From Nonomuraea candida (GTDB taxonomy: Bacteria > Actinomycetota > Actinomycetes > Streptosporangiales > Streptosporangiaceae), in the NCBI RefSeq assembly GCF_000725485.1, contig NZ_JOAG01000015.1, positions 248,001-312,000 of the forward strand: a stretch of 64,000 nt of DNA, given 5' to 3'. The number at the start of each line of letters is the position of its first letter. Within the stretch, counting starts at the first letter, position 1. A program made the position numbers and the translations under genes. The notes under the pieces were generated by a model. It saw nothing but the letters and a program-made list of their open reading frames with translations. It ran no database searches and was not told where the DNA came from. Positions 8,437 to 20,060 of this stretch are shown here, piece by piece.

Positions 8437-9641
8437 TCAGGCGGCGGTGAGCACCGCCGCGGAGTTGAAGCCGCCCGAGCCGCGCGCGACGACCAGGGCG
8501 GCCGACAGCCCGGAGACCGTGCGGGCGCTGGTGACCAGGTCCAGCCCGGCGGCCCCGTCCGCGACGCCGACGGTGGGCGGGATCACCCCGTCCGCCAGGG
8601 ACAGCGCGGCCCAGGCCAGGTCGAGGGCGGCGCCGCCGGAGCACAGCCGGCCGGTCATCGTCTTGGGGACGGTGACCGGGACCCGGCGGGGCCCGAAGAC
8701 CTCGGCGATGGCCGCCGCCTCCTGCCGGTCCCGCACGGGGTCGCCGGCGCCGTCGGCGAAGACCACGCCGATGTCGGCCGGGGTGAGCCCGGCGCGGGCG
8801 ATGGCCTCGCGCATGGCCCGCGCGTACTGGCCGTGGCCGGGCGCCGGGTCGGTGATGTGGTGGGCGTCGTGCGTGGACGCGGTCCCGGCGATCTCGGCGT
8901 AGATCGTCGGGACGCCCCGGTCGCGGGCCCGCTCGCGCTCCTCGACGACGAGGATCGCGCCGCCCTCGCCGGGCACGTACCCCGGCGCGTCCGGCGCGAA
9001 GGGGCGGTAGTCCCCGGTCCGGCCGACCGCCGCCTCGCTGCTCTGGCAGGCCAGCGCGTACGGCGACAGCGGCGCCTCGGTCCCGCCCGTCACGACGGCG
9101 GCGGTGCCCCTGCGGATCGCCCTGGCGGCCTCGGCCAGCGCGTCGATCGCGCCCGCCGCGTCGGCGACCACCACCCCGCAGGGCCCCTTGAGCTGGTGCC
9201 GGATGGACAGCTGGCCGCTGCTCGCCGCGTAGAACCAGCCGATCGACTGGTACGCGCTGACCGCCCGCGACCCCTGGCTCCACAACGCCTGGATCTCCCG
9301 CTGGCCGAAGGCGTTCCCGCCGGACCCGCTGGCGGTCACCACCGACAGGTCGAACGGGTCCTCGCCGGCCGGGTCGAGCGCGGCGTCGGCGAGCGCGAGC
9401 TGCGTGGCGGCCAGCGCGAACCAGGTCCACCGGTCGGTCTGCACGAGCAGCTTGCTGGCCACGAACTCCTTCTCGTCGAACGCGGCCACCTGCCCGGCCC
9501 ACCCGATCGGCGCTCCCTCCTCGACGCCCGGCAGCGGGGCGATGCCGATCCGGCCCGACAGGGAGCTCTCCCAGTGCTCGGTGACGCCGACGCCGGTCGG
9601 CGCGACCACGCCCAGGCCCGTGATGACCACTCTGCGCCCGC

Positions 9642-9645
<4 letters not shown>
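8437..9645 (-). CDS. type II polyketide ketosynthase chain-length factor (KS-beta)
   Basis: A 402-residue KS-like protein from a GTG that overlaps the KS-alpha stop (GTGA), with GGAGGGG just upstream. It has the thiolase fold ([13 protein letters not shown] at the N-terminus) but lacks the active-site Cys, which defines chain-length factors. The equivalent segment reads [13 protein letters not shown] near residue 160. Chain-length factors commonly carry Gln there, so an Ala is unusual. It would pair with the KS-alpha upstream to set the number of malonyl extensions. It is the last gene of the minus-strand polyketide operon. Confidence 0.93.
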
Positions 9646-13014
<3,369 letters not shown>

Positions 13015-13053
13015 GCCTGGTTTCCTCTCTGAGATGAAGGCGGCCGCCCGGTC

Positions 13054-13102
13054 GGCAGCCGGTGCCGGGGCCGTTCGCGTCCGGCGGCCGGCACCGGCTG
13101 CC
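13054..13102 (-). terminator. strong hairpin inside the polyketide operon
   Basis: A perfect 15-base-pair stem (13054-13068 with 13088-13102, arm GGCAGCCGGTGCCGG) with a 19-base loop fills the 121-base gap between the FAD monooxygenase and the methyltransferase-ACP gene. It is the only gap of this size in an otherwise overlapping operon. It may attenuate or terminate transcription, or act as a processing or stability element separating tailoring genes from the core synthase genes. Confidence 0.6.
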
Positions 13103-13135
13103 CGGTGGGCGGCCGGCGCCGGTGGCCGCCGGCGG

Positions 13136-14317
13136 TCAGCGGCCGACGAAGTCGACGGCCATCGTGAGCTCGTAGGTCTTGCGGTAGATGAGCCGGTCGA
13201 AGGTCGCGCGCATGAACGCGTCGCGCGCGGCCACGGCCAGCGGATGCCGCCAGCGGGTCAGCTCGCCGTTGAACCGGGACCTGCGCACCATGCGGGCGGC
13301 CCGGTCCACGCGGCGGGCCTCGTACCCGGCCAGGCTCTCCGCCACGCCGGCCTGCCCGGAGGCGGTGGCGGCGCCGAGCTCCTGGGCCAGCACGACGGCG
13401 TCCTCGATCGCCTGGCCGGCGCCCTGGCCCAGGTTGAACGTCATCGGATGGGCGGCGTCGCCGAGCAGCGTCACCCGGCCGTGGCTCCACCGGGCCAGCG
13501 GCGGCCGGTCGAAGACGGGCACCGGGACCAGGTCGCCGGGCCCGGTCGCGGCGATCAGCGCCGGGATCGGGTCGGGCCAGCCGTCGAACTCGCGGGCGAG
13601 CATGGTGCGGGGGTCGACGCCGATCGGCACGGTGACGCCGTCGCCGAGCACGCCGTCCCAATAGACGTGCTCGTCGTCGAGCCGGTAGCAGACGAACCAG
13701 CGGCCCCTCCCCCACGTGCTGAGGAAGGTGTGCTCGGGCACGCCGGAGCCGGGCAGCCAGATCACGCCCTGGAAGGCGGTGAAGCCGGCGTACCTGGGGG
13801 GCGGCTCGTGGGCGAGCAGCCCGGCGCGTACGGCCGAGCGCAGCCCGTCGGCGCCGACCAGCAGGTCCGCGCGCTCCTCCCGGCCCGGCCCGAACGTGAC
13901 GGTGACCCCGTCGCGGTCGGCGGCGAACCCCGTCAGGCGGGAGCCGAGCACGAGGTCGTCGCCGATCTCCTCGGCGAGCAGGGCGTGCAGCCGGGGCCGG
14001 CTGACGCTGTAGACGGGCGCGTCGAACCGCTCGGCCATCCGCGCCATGGACCAGTCGGCGAGCGTGCGCCCGCGCCGGTCCCGGAAGCGGTGCCGGTGCA
14101 GCTCGTAGCCGATCTTGCGCAGCTCGGGCTCCAGCCCCAGCTCGCGCAGGGCCAGGACCGCGTTGTGCCACAGGACCAGGCCGTGCCCGGACTGGGCGGA
14201 GCGCAGCTCGGCGGCCCGCTCGTGCACGGTGACCGAGGCGCCCGCCCGCCGCAGGGCGACGGCGGCGGCCAGGCCGCCGATGCCGCCGCCCGCGACGAGC
14301 ACCCTGGGCGCGGTCAC
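13136..14317 (-). CDS. FAD-dependent aromatic polyketide monooxygenase
   Basis: A 393-residue group A flavoprotein hydroxylase. The N-terminal dinucleotide fold GGGIGGLAAAVAL, the DLLVGADGLRS motif near residue 155 and the second FAD motif TLLGDAAHPM near residue 285 are all present. Such enzymes hydroxylate phenolic polyketides using NAD(P)H and O2; WhiE ORF VIII of spore-pigment clusters is of this type. The GTG start overlaps the ABM monooxygenase stop (GTGA). It is followed by the 15-base-pair hairpin rather than by another overlapping gene. Confidence 0.92.
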   Translation of the reverse strand: MTAPRVLVAGGGIGGLAAAVALRRAGASVTVHERAAELRSAQSGHGLVLWHNAVLALRELGLEPELRKIGYELHRHRFRDRRGRTLADWSMARMAERFDAPVYSVSRPRLHALLAEEIGDDLVLGSRLTGFAADRDGVTVTFGPGREERADLLVGADGLRSAVRAGLLAHEPPPRYAGFTAFQGVIWLPGSGVPEHTFLSTWGRGRWFVCYRLDDEHVYWDGVLGDGVTVPIGVDPRTMLAREFDGWPDPIPALIAATGPGDLVPVPVFDRPPLARWSHGRVTLLGDAAHPMTFNLGQGAGQAIEDAVVLAQELGAATASGQAGVAESLAGYEARRVDRAARMVRRSRFNGELTRWRHPLAVAARDAFMRATFDRLIYRKTYELTMAVDFVGR

Positions 14318-14652
14318 GCCGCGGTCCCCTCCATCACCGCGGTCTCCATGGTCGCCGACGTCTCCGCCATGACGGTGAAGCGCAGCGACCTGGCCTCGGT
14401 GATGCAGTCGCGCATGGGCTTGACCAGGTCCCGGTGCTCCTCGGTGGCCTCCCAGGCCAGGAAGTCGTCCAGGGTGCGCCACTCGCTGGTGATCAGCCAC
14501 TGCTCGGGGTCGGTGGCCGAGCGGCACACCTGGTCGCGCAGGTGCCCGGGCACGCCGCCGGCCACCTGGTGGCGGATCTGCTCGTACGCGCGCAGGAAGT
14601 CCTCGCGCCGGTCGCCGGGGACCTTGATGAGGAAGACGATCCTGGCCTTCAT
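14314..14652 (-). CDS. ABM-type cofactor-free monooxygenase
   Basis: A 112-residue protein with the antibiotic-biosynthesis monooxygenase ferredoxin-like fold: ARIVFLIKVPGDR at the N-terminus, QWLITSEWRTLDDFLAWE in the middle and SLRFTV near the end. Proteins of this family oxidise anthrone-like intermediates to quinones, or act as small cyclases, without a cofactor. The ATG overlaps the ketoreductase stop (ATGA), and the stop overlaps the FAD monooxygenase start. Its place among tailoring enzymes fits a quinone-forming role, but the substrate is inferred only. Confidence 0.82.
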   Translation of the reverse strand: MKARIVFLIKVPGDRREDFLRAYEQIRHQVAGGVPGHLRDQVCRSATDPEQWLITSEWRTLDDFLAWEATEEHRDLVKPMRDCITEARSLRFTVMAETSATMETAVMEGTAA

Positions 14653-15557
14653 CGCGGACCTCCGACCCCGGAAGGCGGACCGGCGACCCCGGAAGGCGGG
14701 CCACCCACGCCCGGGGGCGGGCCACCCGCGCCAGGAGGCGGGCCGCCCACACCGGGAGGCGGGCCCCCGAGCCCGGGAGGCGGGCCGCCGAGGCCGGGGG
14801 GCGGGCCGGAGAGGTCCGACCTGAACTCGAACTTGCCGAGCACCGGCACGCGGCAGCCGTACAGGCCGTCGGAGGCGGGGCCGGTCAGGAAGCCCACGAC
14901 CCGGGCGACCAGCTCGGGCGTGACCATGTGCTCGGTGTTGAGGTCCGGGCGCTCCTGCCGCTTGTCCGGCGTGTCGGCCATGGTCATGACGACCGTGTTG
15001 GCGTGGATCCCGTTGCGCTTCACCTCGTGCGCGATCGACCCGACCCAGGCGGCCAGCGCCGCCTTGGCCGCCGAGTACGCCGACAGCGCGGGCATCGGCA
15101 CCTCGGCCAGCGGCGTGCTGAAGTACACCAGCCGCCCGCCCTCGCCCAGGTGCGGCAGCGCCGCCTGCGTCGCGGTGACGGCCGACAGGTAGTTGGCGCG
15201 CAGCAGGTCCTCGCACACGCCGGAGTTCATGAGGAACAGCGGCCCGGCGCGGAACCCGCCCACCATGTGGACCAGGCCGTCGAGCCGGCCGAACCTGCCG
15301 ACGGCCTCGGCCACCGCGTGCGAGGCGCCGTCCGGGTCGGACACGTCCGCCGCCAGCGTCTCGATCCTGCCGGGGGTGCCGAACTCCTCCTCCAGCTCGG
15401 CCAGCCGGTCCTTGTTCCTGCCGACCAGCAGCAGCCGGTCGCCCCGGCTGCCCAGCAGGTCGATCACGGCCCCGGCGAGCCGGCCGGTGGCCCCGGTGAT
15501 GAGGAAGACGGGCGTCGTCACGGGCGTCGTCACGGGCGTCGTCACGGGCGTCGTCAT
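14649..15557 (-). CDS. SDR-family polyketide ketoreductase with repeat tails
   Basis: A 302-residue short-chain dehydrogenase. The NAD(P) motif TGATGRLAG lies at residues 21-29, and the catalytic set Asn122, Ser147, Tyr161 and Lys165 (YSAAK) is intact. It probably reduces one keto group of the nascent chain or a ring carbonyl. Both ends are unusual. The N-terminus is four copies of TTPV before the first beta strand. The last 53 residues are a seven-residue GPPPGxG repeat that ends just before the overlapping ABM start. The ATG overlaps the SchA/CurD stop. Catalysis should need only residues 17-249. Confidence 0.9.
   Translation of the reverse strand: MTTPVTTPVTTPVTTPVFLITGATGRLAGAVIDLLGSRGDRLLLVGRNKDRLAELEEEFGTPGRIETLAADVSDPDGASHAVAEAVGRFGRLDGLVHMVGGFRAGPLFLMNSGVCEDLLRANYLSAVTATQAALPHLGEGGRLVYFSTPLAEVPMPALSAYSAAKAALAAWVGSIAHEVKRNGIHANTVVMTMADTPDKRQERPDLNTEHMVTPELVARVVGFLTGPASDGLYGCRVPVLGKFEFRSDLSGPPPGLGGPPPGLGGPPPGVGGPPPGAGGPPPGVGGPPSGVAGPPSGVGGPR
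14652..14810 (-). repeat. 21-base in-frame repeat at the ketoreductase 3' end
   Basis: About seven units of 21 bases (plus-strand pattern close to GGAGGCGGGCCGCC) code for GPPPGLG, GPPPGVG, GPPSGVG and similar. The array ends at the ATGA overlap with the next gene. Confidence 0.85.
15509..15557 (-). repeat. 12-base in-frame repeat at the ketoreductase 5' end
   Basis: Four copies of a 12-base unit (plus strand GGCGTCGTCACG) directly after the ATG code for TTPV four times. The array begins right at the stop/start overlap with the SchA/CurD gene. Confidence 0.85.
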
Positions 15558-15916
15558 CGGGCTGCCTCCGCGGGTTCGGCCACTCGGGTGGTCACGTGCT
15601 CCATGAGGGCGGACAGGAAGAACGACCTGGCCCCCTCGGGGGAGCTCATGTCGCGGGGGACGGCCAGGTGCGGGTCGAGCTCCCGTTCCAGCCGCTGGAT
15701 GCTCGGCTGCCTGGCCAGGTGCGCCATCACGCTCGGCAGCGCGCCGTCGATCTCGATGACGCGGACGACGGTGGTGCCGTACATGAAGATCGAGGTGCTG
15801 AGGAGTCGGGTGCCGTCCGGCGTGACCCATTCCGGCGGGTCGTAGGCCGACAGCAGTTCCTTTACCGCGGCCTCCGAGCCGGGCTTGATCTGGAAGGTGA
15901 TCGCGTATCGCTGCAT
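15554..15916 (-). CDS. SchA/CurD-like polyketide protein (WhiE ORF I type)
   Basis: A 120-residue protein of the SchA/CurD family: RYAITFQIKPGSE, then STSIFMYGTTVVRVIEIDG and PSIQRLERELDP. Relatives are found almost only in spore-pigment and pentangular polyketide clusters (curamycin CurD, WhiE ORF I), where they are thought to assist cyclisation or oxygenation; the reaction is not settled. It is the first gene of the minus-strand operon. The ATG at 15916 has GGGAG at a good distance. The stop overlaps the ketoreductase start. Its presence is the best single clue that the product is of spore-pigment or pentangular type. Confidence 0.88.
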   Translation of the reverse strand: MQRYAITFQIKPGSEAAVKELLSAYDPPEWVTPDGTRLLSTSIFMYGTTVVRVIEIDGALPSVMAHLARQPSIQRLERELDPHLAVPRDMSSPEGARSFFLSALMEHVTTRVAEPAEAAR

Positions 15917-16344
15917 CGGGCTCCCTCGGTCCGGGCGGCCCTCCGCCGCCCCCGATTCAGCCTCTTCACGGGGCGGTCGCGTGTCTTCCGCCGGCGGGCC
16001 GAACCGCGGGCTCCCCCGCGCGTGCGAGACCTCCCCCACCTGGCGAATACCGAAGGGAAATCTCTATTTCCATTTCGTTAAACCGCTCGTCAGGCTACGG
16101 TCTTCTGGTAGGCCCGATGATCGCTATCGCCATTTTCAGAGATCGCGGATTGTTGAATCATGAACCGCGCAGAACATTAGTACGCCCTGCGAGACCCCTT
16201 AGAGAACCCATAGAGCGCTTGCCCGCACCGTAAACCGCGTGCTACACGGCCCCGACGCCGCGACAGGGCCACTCTGCGAAAGATATGTGAGCCGCCATAC
16301 AAATCCCTTGAAGCGACCATTGCGTCAAGCTAGTATTCGCAGCC
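15917..16344. other. divergent intergenic region of the polyketide cluster
   Basis: 428 bases without a gene. The half next to the SchA/CurD gene is GC-rich. From about 16060 to 16340 the sequence is clearly AT-richer than anywhere nearby, as expected for promoters in both directions. A good plus-strand promoter is visible at its end (next entry). I could not pick a convincing promoter for the minus-strand operon. Confidence 0.7.
16308..16336 (+). promoter_or_regulatory. promoter of the NarL-type kinase gene, probably leaderless
   Basis: TTGAAG (16308-16313), a 17-base spacer and TAGTAT (16331-16336) make a good housekeeping-type promoter. The kinase ATG starts at 16345, eight bases after the -10 element, so transcription should begin at or next to the start codon. 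Confidence 0.65.
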
Positions 16345-17232
16345 ATGGGGGTAATTCGGCACATATGCACACCGTTTTATCAGCAGACCTCGGCTTTAAT
16401 GGCACTCGAACAGCGCACCACCGTCGACCGGCTCATCATCGTGGAGGAATGGGCCCTGGTCGTCTCGGCGTTCTTCATCGGGGGAGCACTCACGGCCTCG
16501 GTCGTCCACAGGATGTCCCGGGTCCGGCTCTTACGGGCACAGCAGGCGGCGGTGCTGCGCGAACGGCGGCGCGTGGCGCGCAACCTGCACGACGGGGTCA
16601 GTCACGGCCTGGTGGTGATGGCCCTGCACGCCAGGCGGCTGCGCTCGGCCACGGCGGGCGCCTCACACCACCAGGCGGCCGAGATCATCGAGGGGGTGGC
16701 CCGGACCACGCTGGCCGACCTGAGCGCCACGCTCGGCGTCCTGCGCAGTGAGGAGAGCGCGACCGCGCTCCCCCGCGGCGCCCTCCCCCTCGGGGAGGAG
16801 CAGCAGGCGCCGCCGGCGCCGTTCTCGTCGCGGCTGCTCCAGCTCACCAGGCACCTGCCGGCCTCGCGCCTGGACCTGGAGCTGCACGACCTGGCCGAGG
16901 AGCACCGGGTGCCGCCGGGGGTGGCCGCGGCGGCGTTCCGCGTCGCCCAGGAGGTGCTCACCAACGCGCTCAAGCACAACGGGGGCCGGCTGCACCTGGA
17001 GGTGCGCTTCGGCGACGAGCTGAGCATCACGCTGACCAACGACGCGCGCCCGCCCGGCGGCAAGGAGATCTGCTTCCCCCCGGGCGGCTTCGGCCTCGCG
17101 GGGCTGCGCGAGCACCTGGAGGTCCACGGCGGGCTGCTGGAGGCCCGGCCCCTTCCCGGCGGGGGCTTCGTCACCAGGGCGACCATCCCGATCACGCGAG
17201 AGGATGACGTGTGCACAGCATCCGCGTGCTGA
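16345..17232 (+). CDS. NarL-partner sensor histidine kinase
   Basis: A 295-residue kinase with a single membrane segment (residues about 33-55). A HisKA_3 box, ERRRVARNLHDGVSHGL, near residue 75 carries the phospho-acceptor His. A compact HATPase domain follows (QEVLTNALKHNGG near 212, FGLAGLREHLEVHGG near 250). There is no large sensor domain, so it may sense a membrane or intracellular state. No ribosome-binding site precedes the ATG at 16345; the promoter position suggests a leaderless transcript. An internal ATG at 16399 is an alternative start. It overlaps the response regulator by 22 bases and is divergent from the polyketide operon, which it probably controls. Confidence 0.88.
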   Translation: MGVIRHICTPFYQQTSALMALEQRTTVDRLIIVEEWALVVSAFFIGGALTASVVHRMSRVRLLRAQQAAVLRERRRVARNLHDGVSHGLVVMALHARRLRSATAGASHHQAAEIIEGVARTTLADLSATLGVLRSEESATALPRGALPLGEEQQAPPAPFSSRLLQLTRHLPASRLDLELHDLAEEHRVPPGVAAAAFRVAQEVLTNALKHNGGRLHLEVRFGDELSITLTNDARPPGGKEICFPPGGFGLAGLREHLEVHGGLLEARPLPGGGFVTRATIPITREDDVCTASAC

Positions 17233-17879
17233 TCGCCGACGACCAGCCGCTGATCAGGAGCGGTCTGCGGATGACCTTCGACCAGGTGCCCGACATCGCC
17301 GTCGTGGGGGAGGCGGCCGACGGGGGCGAGGCGGTGCGCGAGGTCAGGCGGCTGCGCCCCGACGTCGTGCTGATGGACATCAACATGCCCGCGATGGACG
17401 GGCTGACGGCCACCAGGGAGATCGCCGCGATGGGCGGCGCCCCGACCAAGGTGATCATCCTGACCATCTACGACCAGGACGAGCACATCTTCGAGGCGCT
17501 GCGCAGCGGGGCGAGCGGCTTCATCCTCAAGCACGCGCCCATCGACCGGCTGACCGACGCGGTGCGGCACGCCGCCGAGGGCGACGCGCTGCTGTCGCCC
17601 TCGGTCACCCGCCGGCTGATCGACGAGTTCTCCCGCAGGCCGGTGGCCTCGGCCTCGCCGGTCCCCGTGCTGGACCAGCTCACCGAGCGGGAGCGCGACG
17701 TCTTCCGGCTGCTGGTGCGCGGCTACAGCAACGAGCAGATCGCCACGACCCTGATGCTGGGCGACAGCACGATCAAGTCCCACGTGCAGCACCTGTACCA
17801 GAAGCTCGGCGTGCGCGACCGGGTGCAGGTCGTGATCTACGCCTACGAGAACGGGCTGGTGGTGCGCTCTCCTCAATAG
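17211..17879 (+). CDS. NarL/LuxR-family response regulator
   Basis: A 222-residue regulator from a GTG with AGAGGA upstream. The receiver has the acidic pair DD and the phospho-acceptor Asp56 in VVLMDINMPAMDG, plus conserved Thr/Lys (ILTIYD, ILKHA). The C-terminal GerE-type HTH runs LTERERDVFRLLVRGYSNEQ through STIKSHVQHLYQKLG. It is the cognate partner of the kinase it overlaps and is the best candidate for the cluster-situated activator. Confidence 0.93.
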   Translation: MHSIRVLIADDQPLIRSGLRMTFDQVPDIAVVGEAADGGEAVREVRRLRPDVVLMDINMPAMDGLTATREIAAMGGAPTKVIILTIYDQDEHIFEALRSGASGFILKHAPIDRLTDAVRHAAEGDALLSPSVTRRLIDEFSRRPVASASPVPVLDQLTERERDVFRLLVRGYSNEQIATTLMLGDSTIKSHVQHLYQKLGVRDRVQVVIYAYENGLVVRSPQ

Positions 17880-18058
17880 CAGGACGGGGGCAAGCCCCAG
17901 GAGGCGCCCCGGCAGCGGGGAGGAGGCGTCTCAGCAGCGGGAGGGAGGAGTCGTACGTCCGGGGGAGGCCGGGATTCGGGCCGGCGGTGGGCGACACGCG
18001 CGGGGGCCGGTTCCTACGGTGGCAGGGACCCGAAGGCTCGCACACACAGGAGAGCTTC

Positions 18059-18382
18059 GTGCCCGACAAGATCCTCATCGTCGCCCGCCTGGCCTCCGGC
18101 GGAGCAGACGAGGTCGCCCGGCTGTTCGCCGAGTCCGACGCGGGAGAGCTGCCCCGCGCGCTCGGCGTCACCCGGCGCGACCTGTTCCTCTACCGAGATC
18201 TCTACTTCCACCACGTGGAGTTCGACGGCCCGGCCGGCGCCGCGATGGACCAGGCCCGCAGGCGCGACGACTTCCGCGAGCTGAGCGACCGGCTCGGCGC
18301 CTTCGTGACGCCCTACGACCCGGACACCTGGCGCAGCCCCGCGGACGCCATGGCCCGCCGCTTCTACCACTGGGAGGGATAG
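18059..18382 (+). CDS. TcmI-type polyketide cyclase
   Basis: A 107-residue protein of the TcmI family of small ferredoxin-fold cyclases: ILIVARLASGGADEVARLF, then LFLYRDLYFHHVEFDG and MARRFYHWEG at the C-terminus, all family hallmarks. TcmI closes the last ring in tetracenomycin, and WhiE ORF VII is the spore-pigment equivalent. The GTG at 18059 was chosen because AGGAGAG lies at the right distance and the family starts here. The 179 bases before it carry no gene. The carboxylase genes follow after four bases in the same operon. Confidence 0.9.
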   Translation: MPDKILIVARLASGGADEVARLFAESDAGELPRALGVTRRDLFLYRDLYFHHVEFDGPAGAAMDQARRRDDFRELSDRLGAFVTPYDPDTWRSPADAMARRFYHWEG

Positions 18383-18386
18383 CCCC

Positions 18387-20060
18387 GTGACGATCTCCCT
18401 GCCCACCTCACAGGACGTCGCGTGGGAGCTGTGCCCGGCCTGCTCGGCCATCGTCTACCGGCCCCGGCTGGCCAGGGACGGGCACGTCTGCCCCGAGTGC
18501 GGCCACCACCACCGCCTGTCGGCCGCCGATCGGCTGGCCACCGTCGTCGACGACGGCTCCTTCGTGCCCGCCGGCTCGCGGGTGCGCTCCGGCGACCCGC
18601 TGGCGTTCACCGACTCCCGCCCGTACACCGAGCGGCTGGAGCAGGCGCGCCGGCGCACCGGGCTCGACGACGCGCTCGTGCACGGCACCGCCGCGATCGG
18701 CGGGCGGCGCGTCGTCGTCGCCGTCATGGACTTCGCCTTCCTGGGCGGCAGCATGGGCTCGGCCGTCGGCGAGACGATCACCCGCGCGTGCGAGCGGGCG
18801 CTGCGCGAGCGCAGCCCGCTGATCCTCGTCATCTGCTCGGGCGGCGCGCGCATGCAGGAGGGGGCGCTGTCGCTGATGCAGATGGCCAAGACCGCCCAGG
18901 CGATGCGCCGGCTCCAGCGGGAGGGCGTGCTCAGCGTCTGCGTGCTGACCGACCCCACCTTCGGCGGGGTGACCGCCTCGTTCGCCACCCTCGGGGACGT
19001 GCTCGTCGCCGAGCGCGGGGCGCTCATCGGGTTCGCGGGGCCGCGGGTCATCGCGGCCGCCACGCGGGAGGAGCTCCCACCGGGCTTCCAGAGCGCCGAG
19101 TACCTGGCCGGGCGGGGCATGCTGGACCGGGTCGAGCCCAGGGACGGGCTGCGCCCGCTGCTGGCCCGGCTGCTGTCGGTGACCGCGCCCGCGACGTCCG
19201 CGCCCCTCGCCGGCGACGGCCCCTCCCCCGTGGTGCGCGACCCGGCCGAGCTGACGGGGGTGCTCACGCCGTACGAGACGCTGCGGGTGGCGCGGGACAC
19301 GCGGCGGCCGACCGCCCTCGACTACATCTGGCACATGTGCTCCGACTTCGTCGAGCTGCACGGCGACCGGCTGCACGGCGACGACCCGGCGATCGTCGGC
19401 GGCCCCGGCGTGATCGACGGCACCCCCGTGATGATCATCGGGCATCAGAAGGGCCACGACACGGAGGAGCTGGTCCGCCGCAACTTCGGCCTGTCCCACC
19501 CCGAGGGCTACCGCAAGGCGCTGCGCCTGATGCGGCTGGCCGACCGGCTCGGCCTGCCCGTCGTCACCCTCGTGGACACCCAGGGCGCGGCGCCGGGCGT
19601 CGGCGCGGAGGAGCGCGGCCAGTCCTGGGCCATCTCCGAGTGCCTGGCGGGCATGTCGGAGCTGTCGGTGCCGGTGGTCTCCACCGTGATCGGCGAGGGC
19701 GGGAGCGGCGGCGCGCTGGCGCTGGCGCTGGCCAACCGGGTGCTCATGCTGCGGCACGCCGTCTACTCGGTGATCAGCCCGGAGAGCTGCTCGACGATCC
19801 TGTTCGGCGACCCCGCGCAGGGCCCGCGGATGGCCGAGGCGCTCCGCGTCACCGCGCCGGAGCTGCTGCGGCTCGGCGTGGTCGACGGCGTCGTGCCCGA
19901 GCCGCCCGGCGGCGCGCAGGAGGACCCGGAGCGGGCGATGGGCGCGCTGAAGGCCGCGGTGCTCGACGCGCTGCGCGAGCTGTCCGGCCTCGACGGCGAC
20001 GAGCTGCGCAAGCAGCGCTACGAGCGGTTCCGCGGGCTGGGGGTGTTCGAGGATGAGTGA
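18387..20060 (+). CDS. accDA: acetyl-CoA carboxylase carboxyltransferase, fused beta-alpha (AccDA)
   Basis: A 557-residue fusion. The N-terminal beta half opens with a four-Cys zinc ribbon (CPAC then CPECGHHH) and has the SGGARMQEG crotonase-fold motif. The alpha half from about residue 290 contains FVELHGDR, IGHQKGHDT and EGGSGGALALALANR. The enzyme transfers CO2 from carboxybiotin to acetyl-CoA, giving malonyl-CoA. Pathway-specific carboxylases are known in several aromatic polyketide clusters, and this one lies directly after the TcmI cyclase. It starts with GTG and overlaps accB by eight bases. Confidence 0.95.
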   Translation: MTISLPTSQDVAWELCPACSAIVYRPRLARDGHVCPECGHHHRLSAADRLATVVDDGSFVPAGSRVRSGDPLAFTDSRPYTERLEQARRRTGLDDALVHGTAAIGGRRVVVAVMDFAFLGGSMGSAVGETITRACERALRERSPLILVICSGGARMQEGALSLMQMAKTAQAMRRLQREGVLSVCVLTDPTFGGVTASFATLGDVLVAERGALIGFAGPRVIAAATREELPPGFQSAEYLAGRGMLDRVEPRDGLRPLLARLLSVTAPATSAPLAGDGPSPVVRDPAELTGVLTPYETLRVARDTRRPTALDYIWHMCSDFVELHGDRLHGDDPAIVGGPGVIDGTPVMIIGHQKGHDTEELVRRNFGLSHPEGYRKALRLMRLADRLGLPVVTLVDTQGAAPGVGAEERGQSWAISECLAGMSELSVPVVSTVIGEGGSGGALALALANRVLMLRHAVYSVISPESCSTILFGDPAQGPRMAEALRVTAPELLRLGVVDGVVPEPPGGAQEDPERAMGALKAAVLDALRELSGLDGDELRKQRYERFRGLGVFEDE

